NCBI GenBank assembly: GCA_026992215.1
Contig: JALXAI010000276.1
Coordinates: 1-19,777, forward strand
Length of the DNA stretch: 19,777 nucleotides
Direction: 5' to 3'
DNA from: Desulfobacterales bacterium
GTDB lineage: Bacteria > Desulfobacterota > Syntrophobacteria > B119-G9
The notes below the pieces were generated by a model. That model was not told the origin of the DNA. It ran no database searches and saw only the letters and a program-made list of their open reading frames with translations. This document shows, piece by piece, positions 1-6,365 of the stretch. Both the position numbers and the translations under genes were made by a program. The number at the start of each line of letters is the position of its first letter. Within the stretch, counting starts at the first letter, position 1.

Positions 1-944
1 TGGAGAACGGTATGATCAATGCCATATTGCTCGAGAAGCTCTTGCCGTATCCGTTCAGCCAGAGCCTGCGTCTCGCTCAACATCTGGTCGTCGACTTCAA
101 TATGGCATGAAAAAGCAATGCTATCCGAACTCACGTTCCATGCGTGAATGTAGTGGGCACCTCGTACTCCCGGGATCTTTTCAAGAAAGTGCATCACCTC
201 TTCAATGTCAAGCCCCTTAGGAGTTGCATCCATTAACACGTTACTTGCTTCTTTCAGGATAGACCAGCAGTTTTTCACAATAAAAAGGACAATAAGTACA
301 GAAAGAAGCGGATCGAGCCAGTACCACGGTTTAAAAAGAAGTACGAAACCATTTATGAACACCACGACCGAAGTCAGCAGATCCCCCATCATGTGGAGAA
401 AAGCACCCCTTATGTTCAAGCTGTGCCTGGAATCTTTGTAAAGAAGCCAGGCTGAAAAGCCATTTCCAACTATTCCTACACCGGCGAGCCACATAACAAT
501 ACTGCCTGAGATAGGCTCGGGGTTCCTGAAACGCTTGTATGCCTCATAAAGGATAAAAAGAACCGCACCCAAAAGGAGTACCACATTCATGAGGGCCGCA
601 AGAACCTCCGCGCGACGATAGCCGAAGGTGGCTCGAGGGGTTGCCCCTTTTTTGCCTATGCGGTAGGCAATATATGAGATGAGAATGGCGGTAAAATCGC
701 TGAAATTATGGGTGGCATCGCTGATCAGGGCCACACTGCCGGCATAGATTCCACCAATCACCTGGGTCACGGGAATGACAAAATTGAGAACCAGGGTAAA
801 AAGAAGCCTCGAACCGCTGGTGTCTTTCATGTTGACGTGGTGGTGTGCTTCCGCATGGCGCTTTACCGGATGAGAATGCTCCAATTGTTCCTCGTCGGTC
901 AAAACGGTATTGTTTTCGCTAGAAGAATCCCTGCTCTCAGCCAT
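1..944 (-). CDS. Cation diffusion facilitator (CDF) family efflux transporter, 3' end cut by window edge
   Basis: This gene would export a divalent metal cation (Zn, Co or Cd type) across the inner membrane in exchange for protons. About 314 codons are visible with no stop before the left edge. The first 40 residues are hydrophilic and His-rich (HSHPVKRHAEAHHHV), as in CzcD/ZitB-type N-termini. Several hydrophobic helices follow. TM2 carries H79 and D83 (motif SDATHNFSD) and TM5 carries H184 and D188 (motif HMMGD). This His/Asp tetrahedral site is typical of Zn-preferring CDF proteins. The cytoplasmic C-terminal domain begins near residue 240 (MDATPKGLDIEEV). The ATG at 944 has GGGA about 7 nt upstream. 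The gene lies 152 nt downstream of arsC in the same direction, so it may be the last gene of the arsR1 operon. Family assignment is secure; the metal is inferred. Confidence 0.93.
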   Translation of the reverse strand, partial: MAESRDSSSENNTVLTDEEQLEHSHPVKRHAEAHHHVNMKDTSGSRLLFTLVLNFVIPVTQVIGGIYAGSVALISDATHNFSDFTAILISYIAYRIGKKGATPRATFGYRRAEVLAALMNVVLLLGAVLFILYEAYKRFRNPEPISGSIVMWLAGVGIVGNGFSAWLLYKDSRHSLNIRGAFLHMMGDLLTSVVVFINGFVLLFKPWYWLDPLLSVLIVLFIVKNCWSILKEASNVLMDATPKGLDIEEVMHFLEKIPGVRGAHYIHAWNVSSDSIAFSCHIEVDDQMLSETQALAERIRQELLEQYGIDHTVL

Positions 945-1096
945 TTGAAGTCCCGATACTCTCTATTCGCCCCGTTTTCAGCATTTTGTTCGGATCACTT
1001 TCCGTTGCAGAATCTTTCCTTCCTCATTCTCTCACAGCAGATGAAAAAATTCTCTCCTTTTTAGCAACCGCCATCCTTCGAAACCGGGGTTTTGCT

Positions 1097-1567
1097 TCAA
1101 CCACTGTTTTGCCCCTTTTGTTCAAGTGATTCCGGAAGAGTCAAAACAAAATCCCATATTTCGTCTCTTACCCTCCTGTAGTGTTCCATGGCTTCTTCTT
1201 CGCTCGCGGCACCGGCTGCAAGCTTTGGAGGGTCATCAAAGCCTACGTGAATAACGGCAATCCTTGCGGGAAAAGCAGGACAGGACTTCCGGGCACTGTC
1301 GCAAAGGGTTATCACGTAATCAAAATCAATATCCATATCAAGGATATCATCAGTGGACTTTGATTTCTGGCCCGAGATATCGATCCCAAGCTCTGCCATG
1401 GCCTGTACTGCTCGGGGATCCACTCCCTTTGGATCAACTCCGGCGGAGTAAGCCTCGATGAAATCACCCTTAAGGGAATTTGTCAGGGCTTCCGCCATCT
1501 GGCTCCGGCAGGAATTACCCGTGCAGAGATAAAGAATTCGTATTTTGGGCTTCTTCTCTTCCTTCAT
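1097..1567 (-). CDS. arsC: Arsenate reductase, thioredoxin-coupled (low-molecular-weight phosphatase fold)
   Basis: The enzyme reduces arsenate to arsenite in the cytoplasm through a Cys relay that is re-reduced by thioredoxin. The P-loop C15-TGNSC-R21 is the CX5R signature. C89 and C96 (LCDSARKSC) match the second and third cysteines of the Staphylococcus-type ArsC triad, including the 7-residue spacing. The FDDPP motif (D111/D112) supplies the general acid. The length of 156 aa is slightly longer than the usual 130-145, with a polar C-terminal tail. I chose the ATG at 1567; the frame extends to a TTG at 1591, but the extra 8 residues are not family-like. Two small thioredoxin-like proteins encoded upstream in the same direction are natural reductant candidates. 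The 156-nt gap to the upstream Fe-S gene is long for an operon, but I see no clear promoter in it. The three cysteines make the thioredoxin-dependent type likely, rather than a plain tyrosine phosphatase. Confidence 0.92.
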   Translation of the reverse strand: MKEEKKPKIRILYLCTGNSCRSQMAEALTNSLKGDFIEAYSAGVDPKGVDPRAVQAMAELGIDISGQKSKSTDDILDMDIDFDYVITLCDSARKSCPAFPARIAVIHVGFDDPPKLAAGAASEEEAMEHYRRVRDEIWDFVLTLPESLEQKGQNSG

Positions 1568-1723
1568 GTTTCCGTTACACCACCCTGACAAAAAAGTTAA
1601 AGACCCAGCCTTGAGAAGAGGCTCAGAATCCTGGCGTTATCCTCTGAAGGGCTGATCGCCTGCCCGGCAAAAAACACACACCTTGAGCTTCCCTCCCGCT
1701 TTCATTTCGGGTTCTCCATCGGC

Positions 1724-2272
1724 TCAGCCGAGTTGGAACTGGCTCAGGTACTCCTCAAGCTTTCTTTTGTTTTCGTCCGTCAACTCAGGGCACTCCTCAG
1801 GGCTTCTTCCACCTTCCGCCATTTGCGTGGCAAATACCATGCACGTGGGCTGGCCACATTTGCGGCAATTTGTTTTCGGAAGAAGCTTCAAGATGTCGAT
1901 TACTCTCGGCTGAGGAAGCGTGTGGTATATCGGCTCAATCTCGTCTCTTCGCTCCCAGATATCATTTATCTGCTGCTTGAACCATTCCAGGATCCTATCA
2001 GCTTCTTTTTCATCTTTAAGGGCGTTTATGGCAATCTCCTTAGGATGAAGCGTGATGAGCTTTCCATGCATCTTAAATGTGACAGACGGAGGATCCTTCG
2101 AGAAATTATGTCCTCTCAGCTCAGCGTTCAAATAAGGGAGGACTTCGGTTATGTCCTGGTCCAGGTGCGCAATGCAGTGGACAGACTCGAACCTCGGATT
2201 GCACTCGGGCCGAAAAATTTCCTTTCTGTAGCTTTTAAGCAACACGGGGCACACCCCCTTCCATGAAATCAT
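1724..2272 (-). CDS. Putative 4Fe-4S cluster protein with CO-dehydrogenase/ACS-type Fe-S domain
   Basis: This is a 182-aa soluble protein of unknown specific function. The C-terminal part has C136-x2-C139-x4-C144-x16-C161 (CRKCGQPTC, then ECP), preceded by LLPKTN. This matches the small Fe-S domain (PF04060 type) of the corrinoid Fe-S protein of the acetyl-CoA pathway and of RnfB-like proteins, and it would bind one [4Fe-4S] cluster. The N-terminal about 110 residues contain three more cysteines (C8, C24, C33) and are not a family I can name. The start is the ATG at 2272. Its only Shine-Dalgarno-like sequence (GGGGAA) lies inside the 3' arm of a perfect hairpin just upstream. It sits between the DGC gene (45 nt upstream) and arsC in the resistance operon. 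Possible roles are electron transfer or thiol chemistry with the bound metalloid; both are inference. Confidence 0.82.
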   Translation of the reverse strand: MISWKGVCPVLLKSYRKEIFRPECNPRFESVHCIAHLDQDITEVLPYLNAELRGHNFSKDPPSVTFKMHGKLITLHPKEIAINALKDEKEADRILEWFKQQINDIWERRDEIEPIYHTLPQPRVIDILKLLPKTNCRKCGQPTCMVFATQMAEGGRSPEECPELTDENKRKLEEYLSQFQLG

Positions 2273-2281
2273 TATAGCAGA

Positions 2282-2307
2282 TTCCCCGGTTTACCACATC
2301 CGGGGAA
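2282..2307 (-). other. Intergenic hairpin overlapping the ribosome binding site of the Fe-S gene
   Basis: TTCCCCGG and CCGGGGAA form a perfect 8-bp stem around a 10-nt loop, in the 45-nt gap between the DGC gene and the Fe-S gene. On the transcribed strand the 3' arm contains GGGGAA, the only plausible Shine-Dalgarno for the ATG at 2272. No U-run follows, so it does not look like an intrinsic terminator. It could limit translation of the downstream gene or act as an mRNA processing or stability element. Confidence 0.6.
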
Positions 2308-2317
2308 CCGGATTATT

Positions 2318-2749
2318 TTACGCGCAACAAACACTCCCCGCAGCCCCGGCCTCTGCCTTTGTCATTTTTCCGGCGGTTTTAACGGTTTCTTTAACCTTCT
2401 CGATTTCCTCGCGCTTGAGGTTGAAATCCTTGTTTTTTTCAATCCCGGGATCTTTAGTTAAAACCACATAAGCTGTCATCGGGATCTTCAGGTGATCCAG
2501 AATAGCCCTGGAACATCCAATTTCGCACCCGTCTATCACCACGAGCTTATCCACATCTTTCGCGGACTGAACAAAGCCACTCAGGTGCCCTCCTATTCCG
2601 GCAAGGCAGAACATCTTCCCGTAGCCTTCCCGGGTTAGTTCCACCGCTGCCTGGTTGGCGAGCTGACCGACATTGGAGCCGCCGGAGCACGAAAGGATCA
2701 TGGTCACTCCATTTTGTTCTGTCCCGGATTCACAGCACTTCTCACCCAT
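2318..2749 (-). CDS. DGC-domain protein (putative zinc/metal-binding, Cys-rich)
   Basis: This 143-aa cytoplasmic protein belongs to the DGC-domain family (PF08859 type), named for its conserved Asp-Gly-Cys. D73-G74-C75 is followed by C79 (DGCEIGC). An earlier conserved block has C21 in CSGGSNVGQLANQAA, and C48 lies in MFCLAGIGGHLSG. The family is described as putative zinc-binding with no proven reaction. This member also has vicinal cysteine pairs at both ends (C5-C6 and C141-C142), which are classic As(III)-type thiol ligands. I chose the ATG at 2749 because GGGAGGGG lies about 6 nt upstream; the frame could extend 9 codons further. Position between the small thioredoxin gene and the Fe-S gene makes a metalloid-handling role likely, but that is inferred from context. 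Confidence 0.85.
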   Translation of the reverse strand: MGEKCCESGTEQNGVTMILSCSGGSNVGQLANQAAVELTREGYGKMFCLAGIGGHLSGFVQSAKDVDKLVVIDGCEIGCSRAILDHLKIPMTAYVVLTKDPGIEKNKDFNLKREEIEKVKETVKTAGKMTKAEAGAAGSVCCA

Positions 2750-2786
2750 TTTTACCCCTCCCTTTGTTAACTCCATCTATGCTGCA

Positions 2787-3020
2787 TTATTTTTTCAACC
2801 ACTGAAGAACTTCCTCTTTCTTGGGAATCTTTCCAACACTTTTCACCTCGCCGTCTATGACAACGGCCGGTGTTCCGAAGACCCCATAGTTCGCAATTTC
2901 CATGGTATCTTTTACTTTCTCCACATTTGCCTGCACACCTGCTTCCTGAAGTGCCTCTTTAACCACTTTCTCGGTTTGCTGACATTTCGGACAACCGGGT
3001 CCTAAGATTTTCACTTCCAT
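2787..3020 (-). CDS. Minimal thioredoxin/glutaredoxin-like redox protein
   Basis: This is a 77-aa thioredoxin-fold protein of the small archaeal/bacterial type (TM0996-like, thioredoxin_3 family). The active site C10-P-K-C13 sits in GPGCPKC, and the cis-proline is P51 in FGTPAVVIDG. It has no signal peptide, so it is cytoplasmic. I prefer the ATG at 3020, where GGAGG is about 8 nt upstream. An in-frame ATG at 3041 overlaps the upstream stop as TGATG but has no Shine-Dalgarno of its own. Genes of this family often sit beside DUF318/ArsP-type permeases and arsenic genes. The likely job is re-reducing ArsC or delivering/reducing the metalloid for efflux. Fold is certain; partner is inferred. Confidence 0.9.
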   Translation of the reverse strand: MEVKILGPGCPKCQQTEKVVKEALQEAGVQANVEKVKDTMEIANYGVFGTPAVVIDGEVKSVGKIPKKEEVLQWLKK

Positions 3021-3040
3021 TTCCTTTCCCTCCTTTTCCA

Positions 3041-3553
3041 TCAAAGTTGCTGCTTCTGCGACACATATTTTTCTATGTGCTCTTTAATCTTGTTTTTGGG
3101 CGGAACTCTACCTACGGCAACAATACTCCCGCCGACAATAAGTGCCGGCGTTCCCATAATGCCCATCTCGCCAATTTTTAGGGGATCCCGGATATGCTCC
3201 ACGGCAAGCGGAGTTGCAAGTTTCGAGAGAACTTCCATAACGTCCCTCTCCAGCCTGTCACACTGGGCACATCCCGGACCCACTATCGTAATATCCGCTC
3301 CGGCATCATCGCTTTCATCAACAGGTTCTCCTACAAACTTCTTATATTCTCTCAAAAAAGCCCTGCCATATTCTTCTCTGACGCGCTCAGGGATATAGTT
3401 CTTCTGTTTGAGTTTATCCAAAAGAACTTTCTTGATCTCTTCATCAGGTTTACCTTTAAACGATTCCGCAATTTCGCCTAAGACCGTATTAAGCCCCCGT
3501 ATTCCAACCGTACGCTTCCCCACCTTTATCTGTTTCACCTTTTCCCCTACCAT
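3041..3553 (-). CDS. Two-domain protein: N-terminal small helical domain plus minimal thioredoxin domain
   Basis: This is a 170-aa protein. Residues about 86-165 form a second minimal thioredoxin, with active site C95-A-Q-C98 (GPGCAQC) and cis-proline P136 (MGTPALIVGG). They are clearly paralogous to the 77-aa protein encoded next. Residues 1-77 are a charged, mainly helical domain (VGKRTVGIRGL, then NYIPERVREEYGRAFLREYKKF). I have the impression of similar stand-alone small proteins in anaerobes but cannot name the family. The ATG at 3553 lies 12 nt after the arsR1 stop, so the two are surely co-transcribed. The stop touches the next frame as TGATG. The fused domain may dock the thioredoxin onto a client such as ArsC, the DGC protein or the Fe-S protein; this is inference. 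Confidence 0.87.
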   Translation of the reverse strand: MVGEKVKQIKVGKRTVGIRGLNTVLGEIAESFKGKPDEEIKKVLLDKLKQKNYIPERVREEYGRAFLREYKKFVGEPVDESDDAGADITIVGPGCAQCDRLERDVMEVLSKLATPLAVEHIRDPLKIGEMGIMGTPALIVGGSIVAVGRVPPKNKIKEHIEKYVSQKQQL

Positions 3554-3565
3554 TATCCAATCTCT

Positions 3566-3901
3566 CTATGCCCTTCGCTCACTCCAGAATTGAAGATTTG
3601 CCAAAACCCCTTGAATCTCTGCGTCGTGCTCCAGCCAGTGTCTCAGGCTCCCCAGAAGCGTCGCCGCGTAAGGGCTGCTTCTGCCATCTGAGAGCCTGTA
3701 ATAAACCCACGGGCCATCTTTCCTCGAGTCCGCCAGGCCCGCATTTTCGAGAACTTTTAAATGCTTTGATACGGTGGGCTGAGCGATTCCAAGCATCTTT
3801 TTTATGTCGCATACACACAACTCCTGGCGCTGGAGCAACTTTAAAATTTTTAAACGATTCGGGTCCGAGAGCGCCTTCATAACTCTGATAAACTTCTTCA
3901 T
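3566..3901 (-). CDS. arsR: ArsR/SmtB-family metalloregulatory repressor (copy 1)
   Basis: This 111-aa winged-helix repressor should release DNA on binding As(III) or a similar thiophilic ion. C29-V-C31-D in helix alpha3 (ELCVCD) is the As(III) site of E. coli-type ArsR proteins. The recognition helix is AQPTVSKHLKVLENAGL. The C-terminal block (RLSDGRSSPYAATLLGSLRHWLE) is shared with the second ArsR at 6009-6353, and the two are clearly paralogous. The ATG at 3901 has AAGGTGAT just upstream. It is the first gene of the resistance operon. A 22-bp palindrome overlies its -10 box, 9 nt before the ATG, so autorepression is very likely. Confidence 0.95.
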   Translation of the reverse strand: MKKFIRVMKALSDPNRLKILKLLQRQELCVCDIKKMLGIAQPTVSKHLKVLENAGLADSRKDGPWVYYRLSDGRSSPYAATLLGSLRHWLEHDAEIQGVLANLQFWSERRA

Positions 3902-3909
3902 ATCACCTT

Positions 3910-3931
3910 TATATTACTTTGAAGAAATATA
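3910..3931 (-). promoter_or_regulatory. ArsR operator 1 (22-bp inverted repeat over the arsR1 -10 box)
   Basis: The half-sites TATATT and AATATA are perfect inverted repeats separated by 10 nt. The inner bases CTT and AAG are also symmetric, so only 4 of 22 positions break the dyad. The half-site nearest the -35 is the -10 hexamer itself. The same pattern recurs at 6366-6387 and 5972-5993, each at an ars-type promoter. Confidence 0.75.
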
Positions 3932-3954
3932 ACTGGTTCATATCTCCCGATCAA
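3926..3954 (-). promoter_or_regulatory. Sigma70-type promoter of the arsR1 resistance operon
   Basis: Minus-strand TTGATC (3949-3954) and TATATT (3926-3931) are separated by exactly 17 nt. The expected transcript starts around 3918-3920, giving a leader of under 20 nt before the arsR1 ATG at 3901. The -10 box is part of operator 1. Confidence 0.7.
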
Positions 3955-4074
3955 GTTATTTCCTTCGCCTTTCGTATAGTTCACCGGGATCCCGCTCAAA
4001 CATCGGCTATTTTACTAAATAAGACTGCTTTTCTTAATGTCACGGGCACACGCGACAGGCCTTCCTGTTTCCGG

Positions 4075-4104
4075 TTGACGCATATTTCCCGGCCCTGTTA
4101 TATT
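4075..4104 (+). promoter_or_regulatory. Candidate promoter upstream of the small plus-strand ORF
   Basis: Plus-strand TTGACG (4075-4080) and TATATT (4099-4104) are 18 nt apart. The -10 hexamer begins a weaker version of the shared operator: TATATT, 10 nt, then GATCTA (4115-4120), 4 of 6 matching AATATA. The element could drive the 49-codon ORF at 4171. Confidence 0.45.
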
Positions 4105-4170
4105 GAAATAAAGTGATCTATCAACTTGCATTCTTTTCAACGTATTTACAAAAACTTCGGGGATACGCTC

Positions 4171-4320
4171 ATGAGAATGAAGAAGGCTGTCATCACATTG
4201 ACCACTTCCGAAGTGCAGGAAGTGCTCAGAATCGCCATGGATAACGAAGAACAGAAGGCTCTCCGGTTCATAAAGGAAACCCTGTGCAAGCGGGTCAAAG
4301 AGGCCATAGAGAGCCGTTGA
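4171..4320 (+). CDS. Small hypothetical protein, 49 aa
   Basis: This short plus-strand ORF encodes a charged, probably helical protein (MRMKKAVITLTTSEVQEVLR, then EEQKALRFIKETLCKRVKEA) with one cysteine and no membrane segment. I do not recognise the family. Three things support it. There is a sigma70-like promoter at 4075-4104. GGGG lies about 8 nt before the ATG at 4171. A stable hairpin lies downstream at 4432-4454. The frame extends back to a TTG at 4126, but those codons look less natural. It lies in the gap between arsR1 and the permease, opposite in direction to both. The antisense frame here (4015-4416) is longer but has no family features. The gene is plausible but unproven. Confidence 0.5.
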   Translation: MRMKKAVITLTTSEVQEVLRIAMDNEEQKALRFIKETLCKRVKEAIESR

Positions 4321-4431
4321 GTACCGATTTTTGAGGCCAGTTACGGCCCTTCCCAAAAGGAACCTTTCATTAAAAAATAATCTTATCATTCGTGTTCTCA
4401 CTGAGCACTGCTCCACGTGGTTATGGAAGCA

Positions 4432-4454
4432 CGCCTTCCCTTCCCGGGAAGGCG
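4432..4454 (+). terminator. Strong hairpin, possible intrinsic terminator
   Basis: CGCCTTCCC and GGGAAGGCG form a perfect 9-bp stem around a 5-nt loop. The flanking GAAGC and GCTTTC can extend it with one bulge. On the plus strand it is followed by CTTTCATTT, a weak U-rich tail. On the minus strand, where it would follow the permease stop at 4474, there is no U-run. It fits best as the terminator of the small plus-strand ORF. Confidence 0.5.
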
Positions 4455-4473
4455 GCTTTCATTTAAAACAACC

Positions 4474-5862
4474 CTAGCTCATGTAAGCTCCAAACAAGAT
4501 CCCGGAAATTGTAGCCATGATCACTACAAGGGTTACGTATATAACGGTTTTCTTGGTTCCCATCACGCTTCTGATAACAAGCATGTTGGGTAAGCTGAGG
4601 GCGGGTCCCGCCAGAAGAAGCGCAAGCGCCGGCCCCATCCCCATACCTGATCCTATGAGACCCTGCAAAATAGGAACTTCGGTAAGGGTGGCGAAGTACA
4701 TAAAGGCACCCACTATGGATGCAAAGAAATTAGCCGCAAGGGAATTGCCTCCCACCAGGCTGCTTACGTAATGGGAAGGAATAATTCCTTCGTGCCCGGG
4801 TCTTCCGAGGAGTATCCCCGCTGCAAGAACACCCGCAAAAAGAAGTGGCATAATCAACTTCGTAAACTCCCAGGTGCTTAGGAACCACTCTTCCGTTTCA
4901 CCCCTGGTGGTAGTTATCATCCAAGTTACCCCGATAATGCCCGCAGAAAAGGCGATCAAGGGCTCATGCGGGAAAACAAAAGCAAGCACCGCTACCACTC
5001 CCGCGGAAACCCCAACCTTGTATGCTTTTACGTTGAACCACTTGATCAAAAGTACACCAAGAAGAGCCGCAAAGGCACTTGTAAGCCACCACTTTACCCC
5101 GTAAATCGCATTCCAGATTCCGACCGGTGAGGATGATTTCCCCCACGTGGCGAAAATCAGGATACCAACGAGAGAGCCAATATAAACTACCGTTTGCCAC
5201 AGAGGGCGACCTCCTTCCTCTTCCGGCAGATGCATCGCCGCCTCTGCCTTTGCCTGCTCTTCTTCCCTGAAAATAAAGTGCATGATAAGACCTATTACGA
5301 TACTGAAGACAATCGCCCCGATGGCTCGGGCTATACCGAGCTGAAGTCCGAGAACTCGTGCAGTGAGGACTATCGCAAGGATGTTAATAGCAGGTCCCGA
5401 GTAAAGAAAGGCAACCGCGGGTCCCAGCCCTGCCCCTCTTTTCCAGATACTGGCAAAAAGAGGAAGCACTGTGCAGGAACACACCGCCAGGATGCTTCCC
5501 GACACCGACGCCACCCCGTACGCCAGCACTTTTTTGGCTCCGGCCCCGAGATACTTCATAACGGCAGCCTGGGAGATAAAACAAGCAATGGCACCAGCTA
5601 TGAAAAACGCAGGGACAAGACATAGCAGAACATGTTCCTGGGCGTACCATTTTGCCAGCGCAAGCGCTTCTATAACAGCATTAGTGAAACGAGGGTTATT
5701 GATGGGCAACCAGAAAAATATAAGAAAGGTTCCAACAATCAGTGACAACGGCTTCCATATACTTTTCCAGTCTATGAGACTTGGTTGTTCTTCATCTGCA
5801 TGGTTTTCTGCATGGTTCATAGAAGCATCCCCCTGGATTGTTTTTGCCCCGGTATCGGCCAT
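4474..5862 (-). CDS. ArsP/SO_0444-type permease (DUF318/PF03773 family), probable metal(loid) efflux
   Basis: This is a 462-aa inner-membrane transporter with a hydrophilic N-terminus of about 35 residues and roughly 10 hydrophobic segments. The family hallmark SILAVCSCTVLPLF has C128-S-C130 inside a membrane helix, followed by GPAVAFLYSGPAINI. A partly symmetric second half carries TLTEVPILQGLIG and GPALALLLAGPALSLPN. Characterised relatives export trivalent organoarsenicals (ArsP) or are proposed to export Cu/Zn (SO_0444). The membrane Cys pair would suit thiophilic ions. The ATG at 5862 has a near-perfect Shine-Dalgarno, TAAGGAGGTG. It has its own promoter at 5970-5998 with an operator, 147 nt downstream of the second arsR. 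No ArsB or Acr3 is visible, so this may be the main exit route for the locus. The exact substrate is uncertain. Confidence 0.9.
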   Translation of the reverse strand: MADTGAKTIQGDASMNHAENHADEEQPSLIDWKSIWKPLSLIVGTFLIFFWLPINNPRFTNAVIEALALAKWYAQEHVLLCLVPAFFIAGAIACFISQAAVMKYLGAGAKKVLAYGVASVSGSILAVCSCTVLPLFASIWKRGAGLGPAVAFLYSGPAINILAIVLTARVLGLQLGIARAIGAIVFSIVIGLIMHFIFREEEQAKAEAAMHLPEEEGGRPLWQTVVYIGSLVGILIFATWGKSSSPVGIWNAIYGVKWWLTSAFAALLGVLLIKWFNVKAYKVGVSAGVVAVLAFVFPHEPLIAFSAGIIGVTWMITTTRGETEEWFLSTWEFTKLIMPLLFAGVLAAGILLGRPGHEGIIPSHYVSSLVGGNSLAANFFASIVGAFMYFATLTEVPILQGLIGSGMGMGPALALLLAGPALSLPNMLVIRSVMGTKKTVIYVTLVVIMATISGILFGAYMS

Positions 5863-5969
5863 TTTAACACCTCCTTACGAAAGAATATAGGTCATTAACT
5901 GACTTCAAGAAGGCCCGTTCTAAAGGTACCTCCAACCCCGTCTTGATATCAACGCGGCCTTTTGCAATT

Positions 5970-5998
5970 ACTATAATGCCATGTAGCAATATAGTCAA
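5970..5998 (-). promoter_or_regulatory. Sigma70-type promoter of the permease gene
   Basis: Minus-strand TTGACT (5993-5998) and TATAGT (5970-5975) are separated by exactly 17 nt, giving a leader of about 100 nt before the permease ATG. The promoter sits between arsR2 and the permease, so the permease can be expressed separately from arsR2. Confidence 0.7.
5972..5993 (-). promoter_or_regulatory. ArsR operator 3 within the permease promoter
   Basis: The minus strand reads TATATT, 10 nt, ATTATA, which is 11 of 12 half-site positions of the operator at 3910-3931. It fills the spacer and overlaps both hexamers of the permease promoter, so bound repressor would exclude RNA polymerase. Confidence 0.65.
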
Positions 5999-6008
5999 GA
6001 GAAAAAAA

Positions 6009-6353
6009 TTACCTTGCGCAGATTTTTTCGCGGTCAAGTTCGGGAAGTTTCTTGATGAGGTCTTCTATTTCGGGGTCGTCCTCAAGCCAGTGTCTCAAGT
6101 TTCCAAGAAGCGCCGAAGCGTATGGGTTACTGCTGCCATCTGACAGACGGTAATTCACCCATAGACCATCCTTTGTGTATGTTACAAGCCCGGCATCGTC
6201 CAGAATCTTCAAGTGCTTCGATACCGTCGGTTGAGCAAGCCCCACCGCCGCCTGTATCTCGCAAACACAGAGATCACGCCTCTGAAGAAGCTTTAGAATC
6301 TTCACCCGGTTAGGGTCGGAAAGAGCTTTCATTACCTTTATAAATGCTTTCAT
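6009..6353 (-). CDS. arsR: ArsR/SmtB-family metalloregulatory repressor (copy 2)
   Basis: This is a 114-aa winged-helix repressor closely similar to the copy at 3566-3901. The alpha3 metal site is C29-V-C31-E (DLCVCE), differing from copy 1 by Glu for Asp after the second Cys. The recognition helix is LAQPTVSKHLKILDDAGLV. The C-terminus ends in ICAR, giving an extra cysteine (C112) that copy 1 lacks and that could complete a third thiolate ligand. The ATG at 6353 has AAGGAG 7 nt upstream. It has a strong promoter with the shared operator and lies directly upstream of the permease. It probably represses itself and the permease, and may cross-regulate the arsR1 operon. The ligand, As(III) or another thiophilic ion, is inferred. 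Confidence 0.95.
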   Translation of the reverse strand: MKAFIKVMKALSDPNRVKILKLLQRRDLCVCEIQAAVGLAQPTVSKHLKILDDAGLVTYTKDGLWVNYRLSDGSSNPYASALLGNLRHWLEDDPEIEDLIKKLPELDREKICAR

Positions 6354-6365
6354 ACCGAAACTCCT

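Noticed and set aside
1733..2266. Plus-strand 177-aa open frame antisense to the Fe-S gene
   Set aside because: The minus-strand protein has a conserved 4Fe-4S motif and fits the operon direction; the plus-strand product has no family features or ribosome binding site.
4015..4416. Minus-strand 133-aa open frame between arsR1 and the permease
   Set aside because: No recognisable motif or good Shine-Dalgarno, and it is antisense to a shorter ORF that has a promoter and hairpin terminator.
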